This document shows positions 43,381 to 51,316 of a stretch of 64,000 bases of DNA, piece after piece. Where the stretch lies: the NCBI RefSeq assembly GCF_002926165.1, contig NZ_MAGP01000024.1, positions 51,876 through 115,875 of the forward strand, read 5' to 3'. This DNA is from Micromonospora chalcea. Its GTDB lineage: Bacteria; Actinomycetota; Actinomycetes; Mycobacteriales; Micromonosporaceae. The position numbers and the translations under genes are program-made. Every line of letters begins with the position of its first letter. The first letter of the stretch is position 1. A model generated the notes under the pieces. It had not been told where the DNA came from, did not search any database, and saw only the letters and a list, made by a program, of their open reading frames with translations.

Positions 43381-43773
43381 ATGAGCGACGTGTCGGCCGC
43401 ACTGGGTGTGCGCCTCTACCCGGACCTGGTCGAGCCGGGTGGTCTCGCCCCCGCGCTCGTGGCGACCGCCGCCGCGCACCAGCTCGACGTCGGCGCGGTC
43501 TCCGCGCCCGAGCAGGGGCGCAGCCGCTTCACCTGCGCCGAGATGACCTCCCCCCGGGGCGTGGTCTGCGTCAGCCTCGGCTCCCAGGCCCGCTACTTCA
43601 TGATCGACCTGAGGGTGGACGGCGACGTCCAGGCCCGCGGCGACGCCACCGACCTGCTCCAGGTCGCGCAGGTGGCGGCCGCCTGGCGGGCGGGGATCAC
43701 GCTCGCCGAGCTGACCGCGCGCTACCCGTTCATGGAGGAGATGCGGCGTCACCCGGTCGCGCACGCCGGCTGA
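43381..43773 (+). CDS. Small protein of unknown function
   Basis: 130 aa. It opens VRLYPDLVEPGGLAPAL and has a later stretch ARGDATDLLQVAQVAAAWRAG and ELTARYPFMEE. This pattern recalls DUF6193-type proteins often found near natural-product genes, but I hold that loosely. No TM or signal. GGAAGTGGGAG precedes ATG 43381. The preceding 43234-43380 region has the start promoter of the divergent esterase. Confidence 0.6.
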   Translation: MSDVSAALGVRLYPDLVEPGGLAPALVATAAAHQLDVGAVSAPEQGRSRFTCAEMTSPRGVVCVSLGSQARYFMIDLRVDGDVQARGDATDLLQVAQVAAAWRAGITLAELTARYPFMEEMRRHPVAHAG

Positions 43774-43849
43774 GGCCGGGCACCCTGGCCCGGCCCGATC
43801 CAGGTCGACCGCCGCTCCCGGACGCGCCGTGTCGATCTAGGGTGATGCG

Positions 43850-44524
43850 ATGACCGCCAGGCGCGTGACGACAGTACTGTTCGACTTCGCCTGGACTCTG
43901 TTCGCCAGAGACTCGGAGCGCTGGGTGGGCAACGCGGCGGCATCGATCGACCGGACATTGGCTGTCGGCGAGGCGCACCGTATTGCCGGCGACTTCGCGG
44001 AACTGTTGCGGGAGACGGCCACGGATCCGGCCCACATCGCCCGAGATCTGGACCCGCGAGTCTGGGATCGGGCGATCCTCGCTGTGCTGGAACAGATTCC
44101 TGGGGTGGACCAGGCGCTGGCATCGGCCATGCACGAAACACACGCCGAAGCAGTCGAGCCGTACGCCGACACCGTCGCCACCCTGTCCGCATTGCGTGAC
44201 AGCGGTGTTCGCATCGGCGTCGTCAGCAACGTCGGCTGGGACATCCGCACATGCTTTGCGCGGCACGGACTCGACGGCCATGTCGATGCGTTCGTACTGT
44301 CCTACGAGGTCGGCTTCGTCAAACCGGACCCTCTGATCTGGGTCGCCGCCCTCGAAGCCCTCCATGCCGCACCGGGCCAGACCCTGATGGTCGGTGATCA
44401 TCCCGCCGGCGACGGCGGATCGGTTGCCGCCGGCATACCGGCGCTGATCCTGCCAATGGTGGATTCGCCCGCGCAGAAACGCGGATTCGAATACGTGCTC
44501 AGGCTTGCCCAGGTTCCGTCCTGA
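43850..44524 (+). CDS. HAD-superfamily hydrolase-like protein lacking second catalytic Asp
   Basis: 224 aa. Motif I reads LFDFAWTLF: the nucleophile Asp is there but the +2 Asp (general acid/base) is Ala. Motif II is VVSNVG, motif III Lys in GFVKPDP, motif IV MVGDHPAGDGG. The cap is C1-type. DxD-to-DxA usually cripples phosphatase activity, so it could be a binding protein, a different hydrolase or decayed. Base composition is plainly less GC-rich than neighbours, which suggests transfer. TAGGGT (43838-43843) is 6 nt before ATG. Confidence 0.82.
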   Translation: MTARRVTTVLFDFAWTLFARDSERWVGNAAASIDRTLAVGEAHRIAGDFAELLRETATDPAHIARDLDPRVWDRAILAVLEQIPGVDQALASAMHETHAEAVEPYADTVATLSALRDSGVRIGVVSNVGWDIRTCFARHGLDGHVDAFVLSYEVGFVKPDPLIWVAALEALHAAPGQTLMVGDHPAGDGGSVAAGIPALILPMVDSPAQKRGFEYVLRLAQVPS

Positions 44525-44561
44525 CGGGTCTTCATACGAGGGCTTCACTCGCGAATTCGCG

Positions 44562-44590
44562 TTGCCGCCGGTGCGCGGCGGCCGTACCGT
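44562..44590 (+). promoter_or_regulatory. Promoter of the small 38-codon ORF
   Basis: -35 TTGCCG (44562-44567), 17-nt spacer, -10 TACCGT (44585-44590). The start would be near 44597, giving a short leader with SD AGGGGAG before GTG 44631. Confidence 0.6.
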
Positions 44591-44630
44591 GAGCGGGCAA
44601 CGTCGATCTGATCCACCAGGGGAGTCCACC

Positions 44631-44747
44631 GTGTCGCAGCAGAACCGCACCCGCGCCGAGCGGCAAGCGCCGCGCGCCGGTGCCCTGCTGCCCGAGCCGG
44701 GCACGGGCCGGGAACGGCAGTGGCAACCAGGGTGGTGGCGCGTCTAG
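44631..44747 (+). CDS. 38-aa small protein
   Basis: Starts GTG TCG CAG with GGGGAG about 9 nt upstream and ends TAG at 44745-44747. The peptide begins SQQNRTRAERQAPRAG, and its C-terminal end reads QWQPGWWRV: basic N-terminal half, Trp-rich end, no TM. It has its own promoter (44562-44590) and a terminator-like hairpin (44769-44803), so it looks like an independent transcript. Function unknown; a regulatory or antimicrobial-like peptide or an sRNA that encodes a peptide are all open. A longer frame upstream (from 44505) has no SD and overlaps the HAD gene. Confidence 0.5.
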   Translation: MSQQNRTRAERQAPRAGALLPEPGTGRERQWQPGWWRV

Positions 44748-44768
44748 CGCCGGCGCGACGATCCGCGC

Positions 44769-44803
44769 GAACCGCCCGCCCCGACACCGGAGCAGGGCGG
44801 TTC
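44769..44803 (+). terminator. Terminator hairpin after the small ORF
   Basis: GAACCGCCC (44769-44777) pairs with GGGCGGTTC (44795-44803) over a 17-nt loop, followed by a T-containing stretch (TCCGTTT). It separates the small gene from rtcB. Confidence 0.65.
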
Positions 44804-44850
44804 TCCGTTTCCGGGGTCTATCTCCGACGGACACGAGCAAGGAGACGACG

Positions 44851-46050
44851 ATGGGTTTCACCCCGCTGGCCGGTACCCGGGCGCCGGTCCGCGTCTGGAC
44901 CGACCCGTACACGATCGAGGCGCAGGCGGCCCGGCAGCTGCGCAACATCGGCGCGCTGCCGTGGGTGCAGGGCGTCGCGGTGATGCCGGACGTGCACTTC
45001 GGCAAGGGCGCCACTGTCGGCTCGGTGATCGCGATGCGGCAGGCCGTGTCGCCGGCCGCGGTCGGCGTGGACATCGGCTGCGGCATGTCCGCGGTGCGGA
45101 CCTCGCTGACCGCCGCCGACCTGCCCGACGACCTCGCGCCGCTGCGTTCGGCGATCGAGGCGGCGATCCCGGTCGGCTTCGCGATGCGCGACGACGCTGT
45201 CGATCCGCGGCGAATCCGGGGCCTGGAGCAGGCGGGCTGGGACGAGTTCTGGCGGCGGTTCGGCACGCTGGACCGGAAGGTCGCCCAGCTCGAGACGCGG
45301 GCGCAGCGGCAGCTCGGCACGCTCGGCGGCGGCAACCACTTCATCGAGGTCTGCCTGGAGCAGGGTGGCCCGGACGACGGCCGGGTCTGGCTGATGCTGC
45401 ACTCCGGTTCCCGCAACATCGGCAAGGAACTGGCCGAGCGGCACATGTCGGTGGCGCGCGGGCTGCCGCACAACATCGACCTGCCGGACCGGGACCTCGC
45501 GGTGTTCCTCGCCGGCACGCCGGAGATGGAGGCGTACCGGCGGGACCTGTGGTGGGCGCAGGAGTACGCCCGGCGTAACCGGGCGGTCATGCTCGCGCTG
45601 CTGAGCCAGGTGGTCCGGGAGGCGTTCCCGCACGTGCGCTACGACGAGCCGATCTCCTGCCACCACAACTACGTGGCGGAGGAGAGCTACGACGGGGTGG
45701 ACGTGCTGGTGACCCGCAAGGGCGCGATCCGGGCCGGTAAGGGGGACCTGGGCATCATCCCCGGCTCGATGGGCACCGGGTCGTACATCGTGCGCGGCAA
45801 GGGCAACGTCGACGCGTACTGCTCGGCGTCGCACGGGGCCGGGCGGCGGATGTCGCGGGGGCAGGCGAAGCGCACGTACAGCACGGCGGATCTGGCCGCG
45901 CAGACCGCCGGTGTGGAGTGCCGTAAGGATGCCGGTGTGGTGGACGAGATTCCCGGCGCGTACAAGGACATCACCGAGGTGATGGCCCAGCAGGAGGACC
46001 TGGTCGAGGTGGTCGCCCACCTCAAGCAGGTCGTCTGCGTGAAGGGCTGA
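44851..46050 (+). CDS. rtcB: RNA ligase RtcB
   Basis: 399 aa. Metal ligands in VGVDIGCGMSA (Cys77) and GTLGGGNHFIEV; guanylylation His328 in CSASHGAGRRMSR; HSGSRNIGKELAE and SCHHNYV also match. RtcB joins 2',3'-cyclic-phosphate or 3'-phosphate RNA ends to 5'-OH using GTP and Mn2+, in RNA repair. At 399 aa it is the shorter bacterial form. AAGGAGA SD. No archease gene is adjacent. Confidence 0.95.
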   Translation: MGFTPLAGTRAPVRVWTDPYTIEAQAARQLRNIGALPWVQGVAVMPDVHFGKGATVGSVIAMRQAVSPAAVGVDIGCGMSAVRTSLTAADLPDDLAPLRSAIEAAIPVGFAMRDDAVDPRRIRGLEQAGWDEFWRRFGTLDRKVAQLETRAQRQLGTLGGGNHFIEVCLEQGGPDDGRVWLMLHSGSRNIGKELAERHMSVARGLPHNIDLPDRDLAVFLAGTPEMEAYRRDLWWAQEYARRNRAVMLALLSQVVREAFPHVRYDEPISCHHNYVAEESYDGVDVLVTRKGAIRAGKGDLGIIPGSMGTGSYIVRGKGNVDAYCSASHGAGRRMSRGQAKRTYSTADLAAQTAGVECRKDAGVVDEIPGAYKDITEVMAQQEDLVEVVAHLKQVVCVKG

Positions 46051-46055
46051 GCGGC

Positions 46056-46084
46056 AGGGCCGGCGTCGAGGGGGCGCCGGCCCT
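46056..46084. terminator. Bidirectional terminator hairpin
   Basis: AGGGCCGGCG (46056-46065) pairs with CGCCGGCCCT (46075-46084). It lies between rtcB and a convergent small membrane gene and reaches into that gene's stop codon (TAG, minus strand at 46085-46083). Confidence 0.7.
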
Positions 46085-46247
46085 ACCGGGTACGCCGGGC
46101 GACACGTACGCCGATGGCTACCGCGCCGATGACGAGCAGCGCGGACAGGAGCTGGAGGCCGGGGGAGTCGTCGGCCTCGCCGTACACGAAGCCGGCGACG
46201 CCGAGCGTGACGGCGAGCACCGCCACGGCGGCGGCCAGGTGCCTCAT
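46083..46247 (-). CDS. Small two-helix membrane protein
   Basis: 54 aa from ATG 46247. Two hydrophobic helices, LAAAVAVLAVTLGVAGFVYG and LQLLSALLVIGAVAIGVRV, with a short acidic turn (EADDSPG) and basic end. SD GAGGAGGAG is inside the end of the HTH gene, so it is coupled to the regulator/DUF2975 operon. Function unknown. Confidence 0.65.
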   Translation of the reverse strand: MRHLAAAVAVLAVTLGVAGFVYGEADDSPGLQLLSALLVIGAVAIGVRVARRTR

Positions 46248-46462
46248 CGCTCCTCCTCGTCGGGGACCCATTCGAGCAGGTCGCCGGGCTGGCAGTCGAG
46301 CACCCGGCACATGGCCTCCAGGGTGCTGAACCGGACGGCCTTGGCGCGGCCGTTCTTGAGCACGGCGACGTTGGCCGGGGTGAGCCCGACGCGTTCGGCG
46401 AACTCTCCGACGCTCATCTTGCGCCTGGCCAGCTCCACGTCGATGCGCACGACGATCGGCAT
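46244..46462 (-). CDS. Cro/CI-type HTH regulator (YozG-like)
   Basis: 72 aa, a single helix-turn-helix: MSVGEFAERVGLTPANVAVL, followed by KNGRAKAVRFSTLEAMCRVL and CQPGDLLEWVPDEEE. This small class regularly accompanies DUF2975 membrane genes, as here: its ATG overlaps the DUF2975 stop (TGATG). It probably regulates its own operon. Confidence 0.9.
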   Translation of the reverse strand: MPIVVRIDVELARRKMSVGEFAERVGLTPANVAVLKNGRAKAVRFSTLEAMCRVLDCQPGDLLEWVPDEEER

Positions 46463-46941
46463 CAGATCACCGCTTCCATGTCGGTGCGCAGCGTGGTGGC
46501 CTGGCGCAGCAGCGCGCGCAGGACGACCATCAGCAGCCCCAGCACGCTGACGCCGGTGACCAGCAGGAACAGCAGCAGCGGCAGCCCGGGGTCGTCGGCG
46601 TTGAAGCCCACATAGAGGAACACCCCGACGAGCACCACCCAGGCGGCGGCGACCGCCCAGACGATCCCGTCGACCCAGCGCAGGGACGCCTCGGTGAAGA
46701 TGCGGTCGCGCTTGACCAGGGTGAGCAGGTGCCAGGTGCAGACGATCACCACCTGGACGCAGAGCACCCAGAAGACCGTGACCGCGGTGGCGGGCCATCG
46801 CAGGTACGCCATGTCCGGGTCTTCCCGGGCCATGTGGGCGAACTGGCCGGGCAGCGACATGGTCTGGAACAGCACCAGGATCGCGAATAGCAGGACCAGG
46901 AAGGCGCGGAGTGGTGTCACCGCGCGTTGCGCCGTAAGCAT
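46462..46941 (-). CDS. DUF2975 membrane protein
   Basis: 159 aa with four helices: LRAFLVLLFAILVLFQTM, AVTVFWVLCVQVVIVCTWHLL, IVWAVAAAWVVLVGVFLYVG and LLLFLLVTGVSVLGLLMVVL. The conserved central loop KRDRIFTEASLRWVDGI is the family mark. It likely signals to or partners the downstream HTH protein; mechanism unknown. Confidence 0.9.
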   Translation of the reverse strand: MLTAQRAVTPLRAFLVLLFAILVLFQTMSLPGQFAHMAREDPDMAYLRWPATAVTVFWVLCVQVVIVCTWHLLTLVKRDRIFTEASLRWVDGIVWAVAAAWVVLVGVFLYVGFNADDPGLPLLLFLLVTGVSVLGLLMVVLRALLRQATTLRTDMEAVI

Positions 46942-46972
46942 GCATCGACTATCGCGCGGAACCTATCGAAAG

Positions 46973-47614
46973 TCAATCGGTATCGCTCGCGCGGCGGGTG
47001 ACGGCGTAGCGGACGTGCACCGCGTACCGCGAGTGGTGCACGGCGCGGATCTCCAGGTCGACGTCCCGGTCGAAGCCCTCGAAGAGCCGCTTCCCGCCGC
47101 CGAGCACCACCGGAGCCGTGGACAGGCCCAGCTCGTCGACCACGCCGGCGGCGAGCGCCTGCCGGATGACGGCGGCGCCCCCGCCGATGATCACCGCACC
47201 GTCCCCGGCTGTACGCCGGGCTGCCGCCAGCGCCGCGTCGAACCCGTCGACCATGAGGAAACCGGCGTCCGGATCGGGCTGGTCGGCGGTGCGGTGGGTG
47301 AGCACGACCAGGGGCGCCTCGAACGGGTTCCGGCCGCCCCAGGCGCCCGCGGCGTCGTACATGCCCCGGCCGCACAGCGCCGCGCCGGCACCCTCCAGCA
47401 GCTCGTCGAAGTACGCGCGGTCCTCGGCGGTCATGCCGGCACCGGGTTCGCGTGGCGTGTCGTACGTCCACGGCCCGCCCATCACCCAGTAGTGCAGCCG
47501 CTCGCCGCCGGCACCGAGCCCCTGGCCCGCGTGGTCGTCCGGACCGGTGACGTAGCCGTCCAGGGACACGGTGACGAACGCCCGCACCCGGCCCCGCGCT
47601 TCGCTGGTGCTCAT
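46973..47614 (-). CDS. Dihydrofolate reductase-like (RibD C-terminal) protein
   Basis: 213 aa from ATG 47614 with GGGAGGA upstream. VRAFVTVSLDGYVTGPDD starts the fold, GRGMYDAAGAW and VLTHR follow, VIIGGGAAVIRQALAAGVVDEL (split over a turn) is the NADPH-site loop, and PVVLGGGKRLFEGF the conserved end. It is a YwjB/YyaP-type reductase of unknown substrate rather than folate DHFR. Confidence 0.88.
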   Translation of the reverse strand: MSTSEARGRVRAFVTVSLDGYVTGPDDHAGQGLGAGGERLHYWVMGGPWTYDTPREPGAGMTAEDRAYFDELLEGAGAALCGRGMYDAAGAWGGRNPFEAPLVVLTHRTADQPDPDAGFLMVDGFDAALAAARRTAGDGAVIIGGGAAVIRQALAAGVVDELGLSTAPVVLGGGKRLFEGFDRDVDLEIRAVHHSRYAVHVRYAVTRRASDTD

Positions 47615-47697
47615 GCTTCCTCCCGGAGACTCGGAGAACACCGACTCACCGAAGACCGCGCACCGGCACCGGACTCATCGCCGTCCTCGGTCCGGCG

Positions 47698-48291
47698 TCA
47701 GCCGTACACCGGATGTTCGGCCTGGAACGCCAGCCGGCGGTCCGCGCCGGCGGCCAGCTCGGCGAGCACGTCGTCGAGGGCCAGGAACGTCTGCCAGCGC
47801 TCCTGGCCGGTGATGCCGGCGAGCCGGTCGACCACGAGTTGCTCCAGGTCGGCGACCCGGCGGCCCTTCCACACCTTGTCGGCCAGGCTGACCATCAGGT
47901 CCTCCAGCTGTACGCCGGGGGAGTGCCAGGCGGCGTGGGTGACGGCGAAGCGGGCCCGCTCCTCCGGTACGCCGAAGCGCAGCAGCAACTGGTAGCCCGC
48001 CTCCTCGTGCGCGGACCCCGGGCCGGTCAGCTCGGCCGGATGCTCGACCTTGCCGAGGTCGTGCACCGCGGCGCCGAACAGCACCGCCTGCCTGTCGAAC
48101 GGCACCGCGGCGAAGGGGTCGGCGAACGCGGCGGTCAGGTGCCAGGCGACATCGTGCACCAGCCGCAGGTGCGCGCCGAGGCGCGGCGGGGCGGCGAGCG
48201 CGGCCAGCAGCTCGACCGCGACGCCGGGCAGCGGGAGCAGCGGCGGGTCACCCGGCTCGGTGAGGGCGCGGCGCAGGGCGTCGGAGGTCAT
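47698..48291 (-). CDS. HD-domain phosphohydrolase
   Basis: 197 aa. His in LRLVHDVAWHL, then AAVHDLGKVEHPAEL (HD plus Lys) near residue 77, His in AHEEAGYQLL and Asp in SLADKVWKGRR define an HD metal site. The substrate is unknown; relatives act on nucleotides. On its strand TACGCT ends 7 nt before ATG 48291, so the mRNA is probably leaderless. Confidence 0.85.
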   Translation of the reverse strand: MTSDALRRALTEPGDPPLLPLPGVAVELLAALAAPPRLGAHLRLVHDVAWHLTAAFADPFAAVPFDRQAVLFGAAVHDLGKVEHPAELTGPGSAHEEAGYQLLLRFGVPEERARFAVTHAAWHSPGVQLEDLMVSLADKVWKGRRVADLEQLVVDRLAGITGQERWQTFLALDDVLAELAAGADRRLAFQAEHPVYG

Positions 48292-48430
48292 CGGAGCGAG
48301 CGTACCGGTCCCCGCCGCTCTCACCAGCGGTGATGGACGAGCAGCCGAGCGTGAAGCGGCCGCTCGCCCGATTCCCGTCGATCGATCCACTCGCGAGGGT
48401 GAGGGCCACGTCTCTCACGGGGGTTGTCGA

Positions 48431-49378
48431 ATGACAGCGTTGAATCGTCGTACCCTGCTGCGTACCGCCGCGTTGACCGGGCTGGCCGCCGCGACCGGGC
48501 TGGCCGCCACGTCCCAGGGCGCGGCCGCCGCCGAGCCGGTCAACGGGCCGTGGCTGGTCAGCGTCGGCTGGGGTGTGCTCCAGGTCGACCCGGGCCGCAC
48601 CACGCCGCGCGAGCTGCTGCCGAACGGGGACCACGCCAAGACCTCGCCGGACGGCCGGTACGTGGCCTGGGTCAACACGGCCCGCTCGGGCGACGGCACG
48701 CTGGAGCCGTTCGTCGCGGTGTACGACCGGACCACCGGCCAGAAACGCACGCTGCTCGCCGACCCGTTCGGCGTCCGCTACGGCGCGCCGACCTGGTCGC
48801 CGGACGGCACCGAGATCGCGCTGGTCACCGGGCCGGACAACGACCGGCTGATCGCTGTGGACGTGGCGACCGGCGGCACCCGCGTGCTGGTCGAGGGGCA
48901 CGCCATGATCGACCCGGACTGGTCCCGGGACGGCTCGATGATCGTCATGAGGTGGCGCAGCCGATCGCAGGGCTGGCAACTGCGCGTGCTCGAACTCGCC
49001 ACCGGCGCGGTACGGCCGATCTACACGCCGGCGCCGGGCGAGATGTTCCTCTCGCCGGTCTTCATGCCCGACTCCGGGCGCGTGGTGTTCTGCACCGACC
49101 GCTGGTATCCGGACCTGGAGTCGCTCAACCAGTCGCTCGCCTCGGTGCGGATCAACGGGACCGGGCTGAAGAAGCTCACCGACGAACCCCGGTTCTACCT
49201 GTCGCCGGTGTTCTCCCCGGACGGCCGCTACTGCGCCGCGCTGTCGATCCCGCCGGAGAACGAGTACCCCGACGGCGGCAACATCATCGTGTCCACCAGC
49301 GGTTTCGGCGAGCAGTGGTGGATACCCGGCGACGAGTACGACGACAGCACCCGGCTGGACTGGGCGCGGGCGGTCTGA
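48431..49378 (+). CDS. Tat-exported TolB/WD-like beta-propeller protein
   Basis: 315 aa. Twin-arginine signal NRRTLLRTAALTGLAAATGL, cut near GAAAAEP. The mature part has TolB-like blades: KTSPDGRYVAWVNTARS, PTWSPDGTEIALVTG, PDWSRDGSMIVMRW, SPVFMPDSGRVVF and SPVFSPDGRYCAALS. It is a secreted beta-propeller with unknown ligand. Weak SD (GGGGGTTGTCG). Confidence 0.82.
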   Translation: MTALNRRTLLRTAALTGLAAATGLAATSQGAAAAEPVNGPWLVSVGWGVLQVDPGRTTPRELLPNGDHAKTSPDGRYVAWVNTARSGDGTLEPFVAVYDRTTGQKRTLLADPFGVRYGAPTWSPDGTEIALVTGPDNDRLIAVDVATGGTRVLVEGHAMIDPDWSRDGSMIVMRWRSRSQGWQLRVLELATGAVRPIYTPAPGEMFLSPVFMPDSGRVVFCTDRWYPDLESLNQSLASVRINGTGLKKLTDEPRFYLSPVFSPDGRYCAALSIPPENEYPDGGNIIVSTSGFGEQWWIPGDEYDDSTRLDWARAV

Positions 49379-49485
49379 CGTACCGGGCGCGCGCGCCGCG
49401 GACCGGATGCGCGCCACCGGGCGCGACCGGTGCGAGGCTTGGAGCGGACGCCGCCGACGGGGCCGGCGTCCGCTGTGGAGGGGTG

Positions 49486-50256
49486 ATGGCCGAGCCGCCG
49501 ACCGGGATGTCGTCGCACCGCGCGCAGGCGCACGGCCGGCACGCCAACCACCGCCGCTACCACGACGGCGCGGAGGTCGACGGGTACGTCGACGACCCGT
49601 ACCACCGGGTGCGCCGCGCGGTCGCGGCCCGGCTGGTGACCGAGGGGGTGAGCGGCGGCGGGCCGGTGCTGGAACTGGGCTGCGGACCGCGCGGCATGCT
49701 CGACCCGGCCGCGGTGCCCGGCCCGCTCGTGCTCGCCGACATGGCCGAGGCGGCGCTGGGCACGGCGCGCGCGGTGACCGGCGGCCGGGCGCTGCCGGTC
49801 TGCCTGGACGCCACCCGCGGGCTGCCGTTCCGCGCCGGCAGCTTCGCCGGGCTGCTCGCCGGGGCGCTGATCGAGCACGTGTACGACCCCCTCGCACTGC
49901 TGCGGGAGTGCCACCGGGTGCTGGCGCCGGACGGTTTGCTGGTGCTCACCACCCCGAACCTCGCGCCGGTGCAGGACCGGCTGGCGTTCCTCGCCGGCCG
50001 GGCGCCACGCCAGGTCGATCCGCTGCACCCCTATCTGTGGCTGCACATCCGCCCGTTCACCGCCTCGCTGCTGCGCCGGACGCTGCGCCGTGCCGGGTTC
50101 ACGCCGGTGGCCCTGCGCTCCAACGAGGTCGGCTGGCGGCTGCCCGGAGGGCGGTGGGTGGCCTCGCGGCGGCTGGCCCGCGCCGCGCCCGGGCTCGGCG
50201 GCTCGCTGATCTGCGCCGCCCGCCGTCAGGCGCCACCGGCCGCAAACAGGGCGTGA
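49486..50256 (+). CDS. Class I SAM-dependent methyltransferase
   Basis: 256 aa from ATG 49486 (SD GGAGGGG). Motif I VLELGCGPRGM near residue 63, motif II LADMAEAAL, and LPFRAGSFAGLLAGALIEHV as the post-II/III block place it among methyltransferase-11 proteins; VLAPDGLLVLTTPN follows. The substrate is unknown. An N-terminal His-rich stretch (RAQAHGRHANHRRYH) is unusual. Confidence 0.88.
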   Translation: MAEPPTGMSSHRAQAHGRHANHRRYHDGAEVDGYVDDPYHRVRRAVAARLVTEGVSGGGPVLELGCGPRGMLDPAAVPGPLVLADMAEAALGTARAVTGGRALPVCLDATRGLPFRAGSFAGLLAGALIEHVYDPLALLRECHRVLAPDGLLVLTTPNLAPVQDRLAFLAGRAPRQVDPLHPYLWLHIRPFTASLLRRTLRRAGFTPVALRSNEVGWRLPGGRWVASRRLARAAPGLGGSLICAARRQAPPAANRA

Positions 50257-50311
50257 TTGTGATATTGACAGCGGGCTATTATGGAGGTTCCGTCGTCGAC
50301 CGGGGGATGTC

Positions 50312-51316
50312 ATGACGCGCCTGCTCGCCTGGGTCGTGACCAATCTCGACGCGTTCATCGGTCTCGTCCTGGCCCTCACGGTCGCCGTGCTCGGCCTGAC
50401 CAACGACGCGGTCAGCCAGGAGGTCGTCAACAGCGCGATCCTGCTGGTGCTGGGCCTGCTCGCGCAGGCGGTGCTGCGCGACCGGCTGCGCCGGCGCACC
50501 ACCGAGCGGGAGATCCGCCAGGTCATCGTGGACACCCGCGACCGGCTCACCGAACTGGTGCCGCAGATGCGGGAGATCACCGGCCCCGAGGGCGCGCTGA
50601 ACCGGGCCCGCGAGGCCATCGACAGCGTCTCCATGGTGCGGGTGCTGCACGGCAGCGAGGTCGGGCAGGCGCTCGCCGAGGCCCGGCGGCACACCGACCA
50701 GTGGAGCTTCAAGGGCGGCACCGGCACCTTCCTGCGCGCGGTCACGCTGCCGGACTGCCTGGAACACGCCCGGCGGCGCAACGCCACGCTCACCGTCGCG
50801 ATCGAGATCATCGACCCGACCGACGAGGAGGTCTGCGAGCGGTACGCGCGGTTCCGGCGCAGCCTCGACCCGGACGCGCCGGGCGAGCCGTGGACCGTCG
50901 ACCGCACCCGCAAGGAGTCGTACGCGACCGTGCTGGCCGCCTGCTGGCACCTGCAACGCTCCGGCCTGCTCACGGTCGACGTGCGGCTCTCCGCGCAGAT
51001 GACCACGTTCCGCTACGACCTCTCCTCCTCCTGCGTCGTCGTCACCCAGGAGAACCCGCAGACGCCCGCGCTGCGCATCGACCGCGGCGAGGTCTACTAC
51101 AACCGTTACAACATCGAGCTGGACTACAGCCGCCGGCAGAGCCGGCGCGTGCCGATCGAGGCGGCGGCCCAGGTCAAGCTCGACGACGAGCCGTCGGTCG
51201 AGCAGGTACGGCGGTTGTTCACCGCCCTCGGCCTGACGCTGCCCCGGTCCTTCGGCGACCGCGAGGTCGCCGACATCATCGGCAAGGCCGTCCAGGCGAG
51301 GAACCCCTACTCATGA
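50312..51316 (+). CDS. Two-helix membrane protein with soluble C-terminal domain (unknown)
   Basis: 334 aa. Two helices at the N-terminus (VTNLDAFIGLVLALTVAVLG and NSAILLVLGLLAQAVL) place a 260-aa domain in the cytosol. A basic stretch and helix (RRRTTEREIRQVIVDTRDRL) link to a domain with WSFKGGTGTFLRAVTLP, EIIDPTDEEVCERYARFRR and RYDLSSSCVVVTQE. I do not recognise the family with certainty; a phospholipase-D-like or nucleotide-sensing fold is conceivable. It overlaps the next gene (ATGA) in a three-gene cassette. An AT-richer patch with TTGACA and TATTAT lies in the leader at 50260-50280. Confidence 0.6.
   Translation: MTRLLAWVVTNLDAFIGLVLALTVAVLGLTNDAVSQEVVNSAILLVLGLLAQAVLRDRLRRRTTEREIRQVIVDTRDRLTELVPQMREITGPEGALNRAREAIDSVSMVRVLHGSEVGQALAEARRHTDQWSFKGGTGTFLRAVTLPDCLEHARRRNATLTVAIEIIDPTDEEVCERYARFRRSLDPDAPGEPWTVDRTRKESYATVLAACWHLQRSGLLTVDVRLSAQMTTFRYDLSSSCVVVTQENPQTPALRIDRGEVYYNRYNIELDYSRRQSRRVPIEAAAQVKLDDEPSVEQVRRLFTALGLTLPRSFGDREVADIIGKAVQARNPYS

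Noticed and set aside
44505..44630. Longer form of the small ORF starting near 44505
   Set aside because: It overlaps the HAD gene end, has no SD, and the promoter at 44562-44590 lies inside it.
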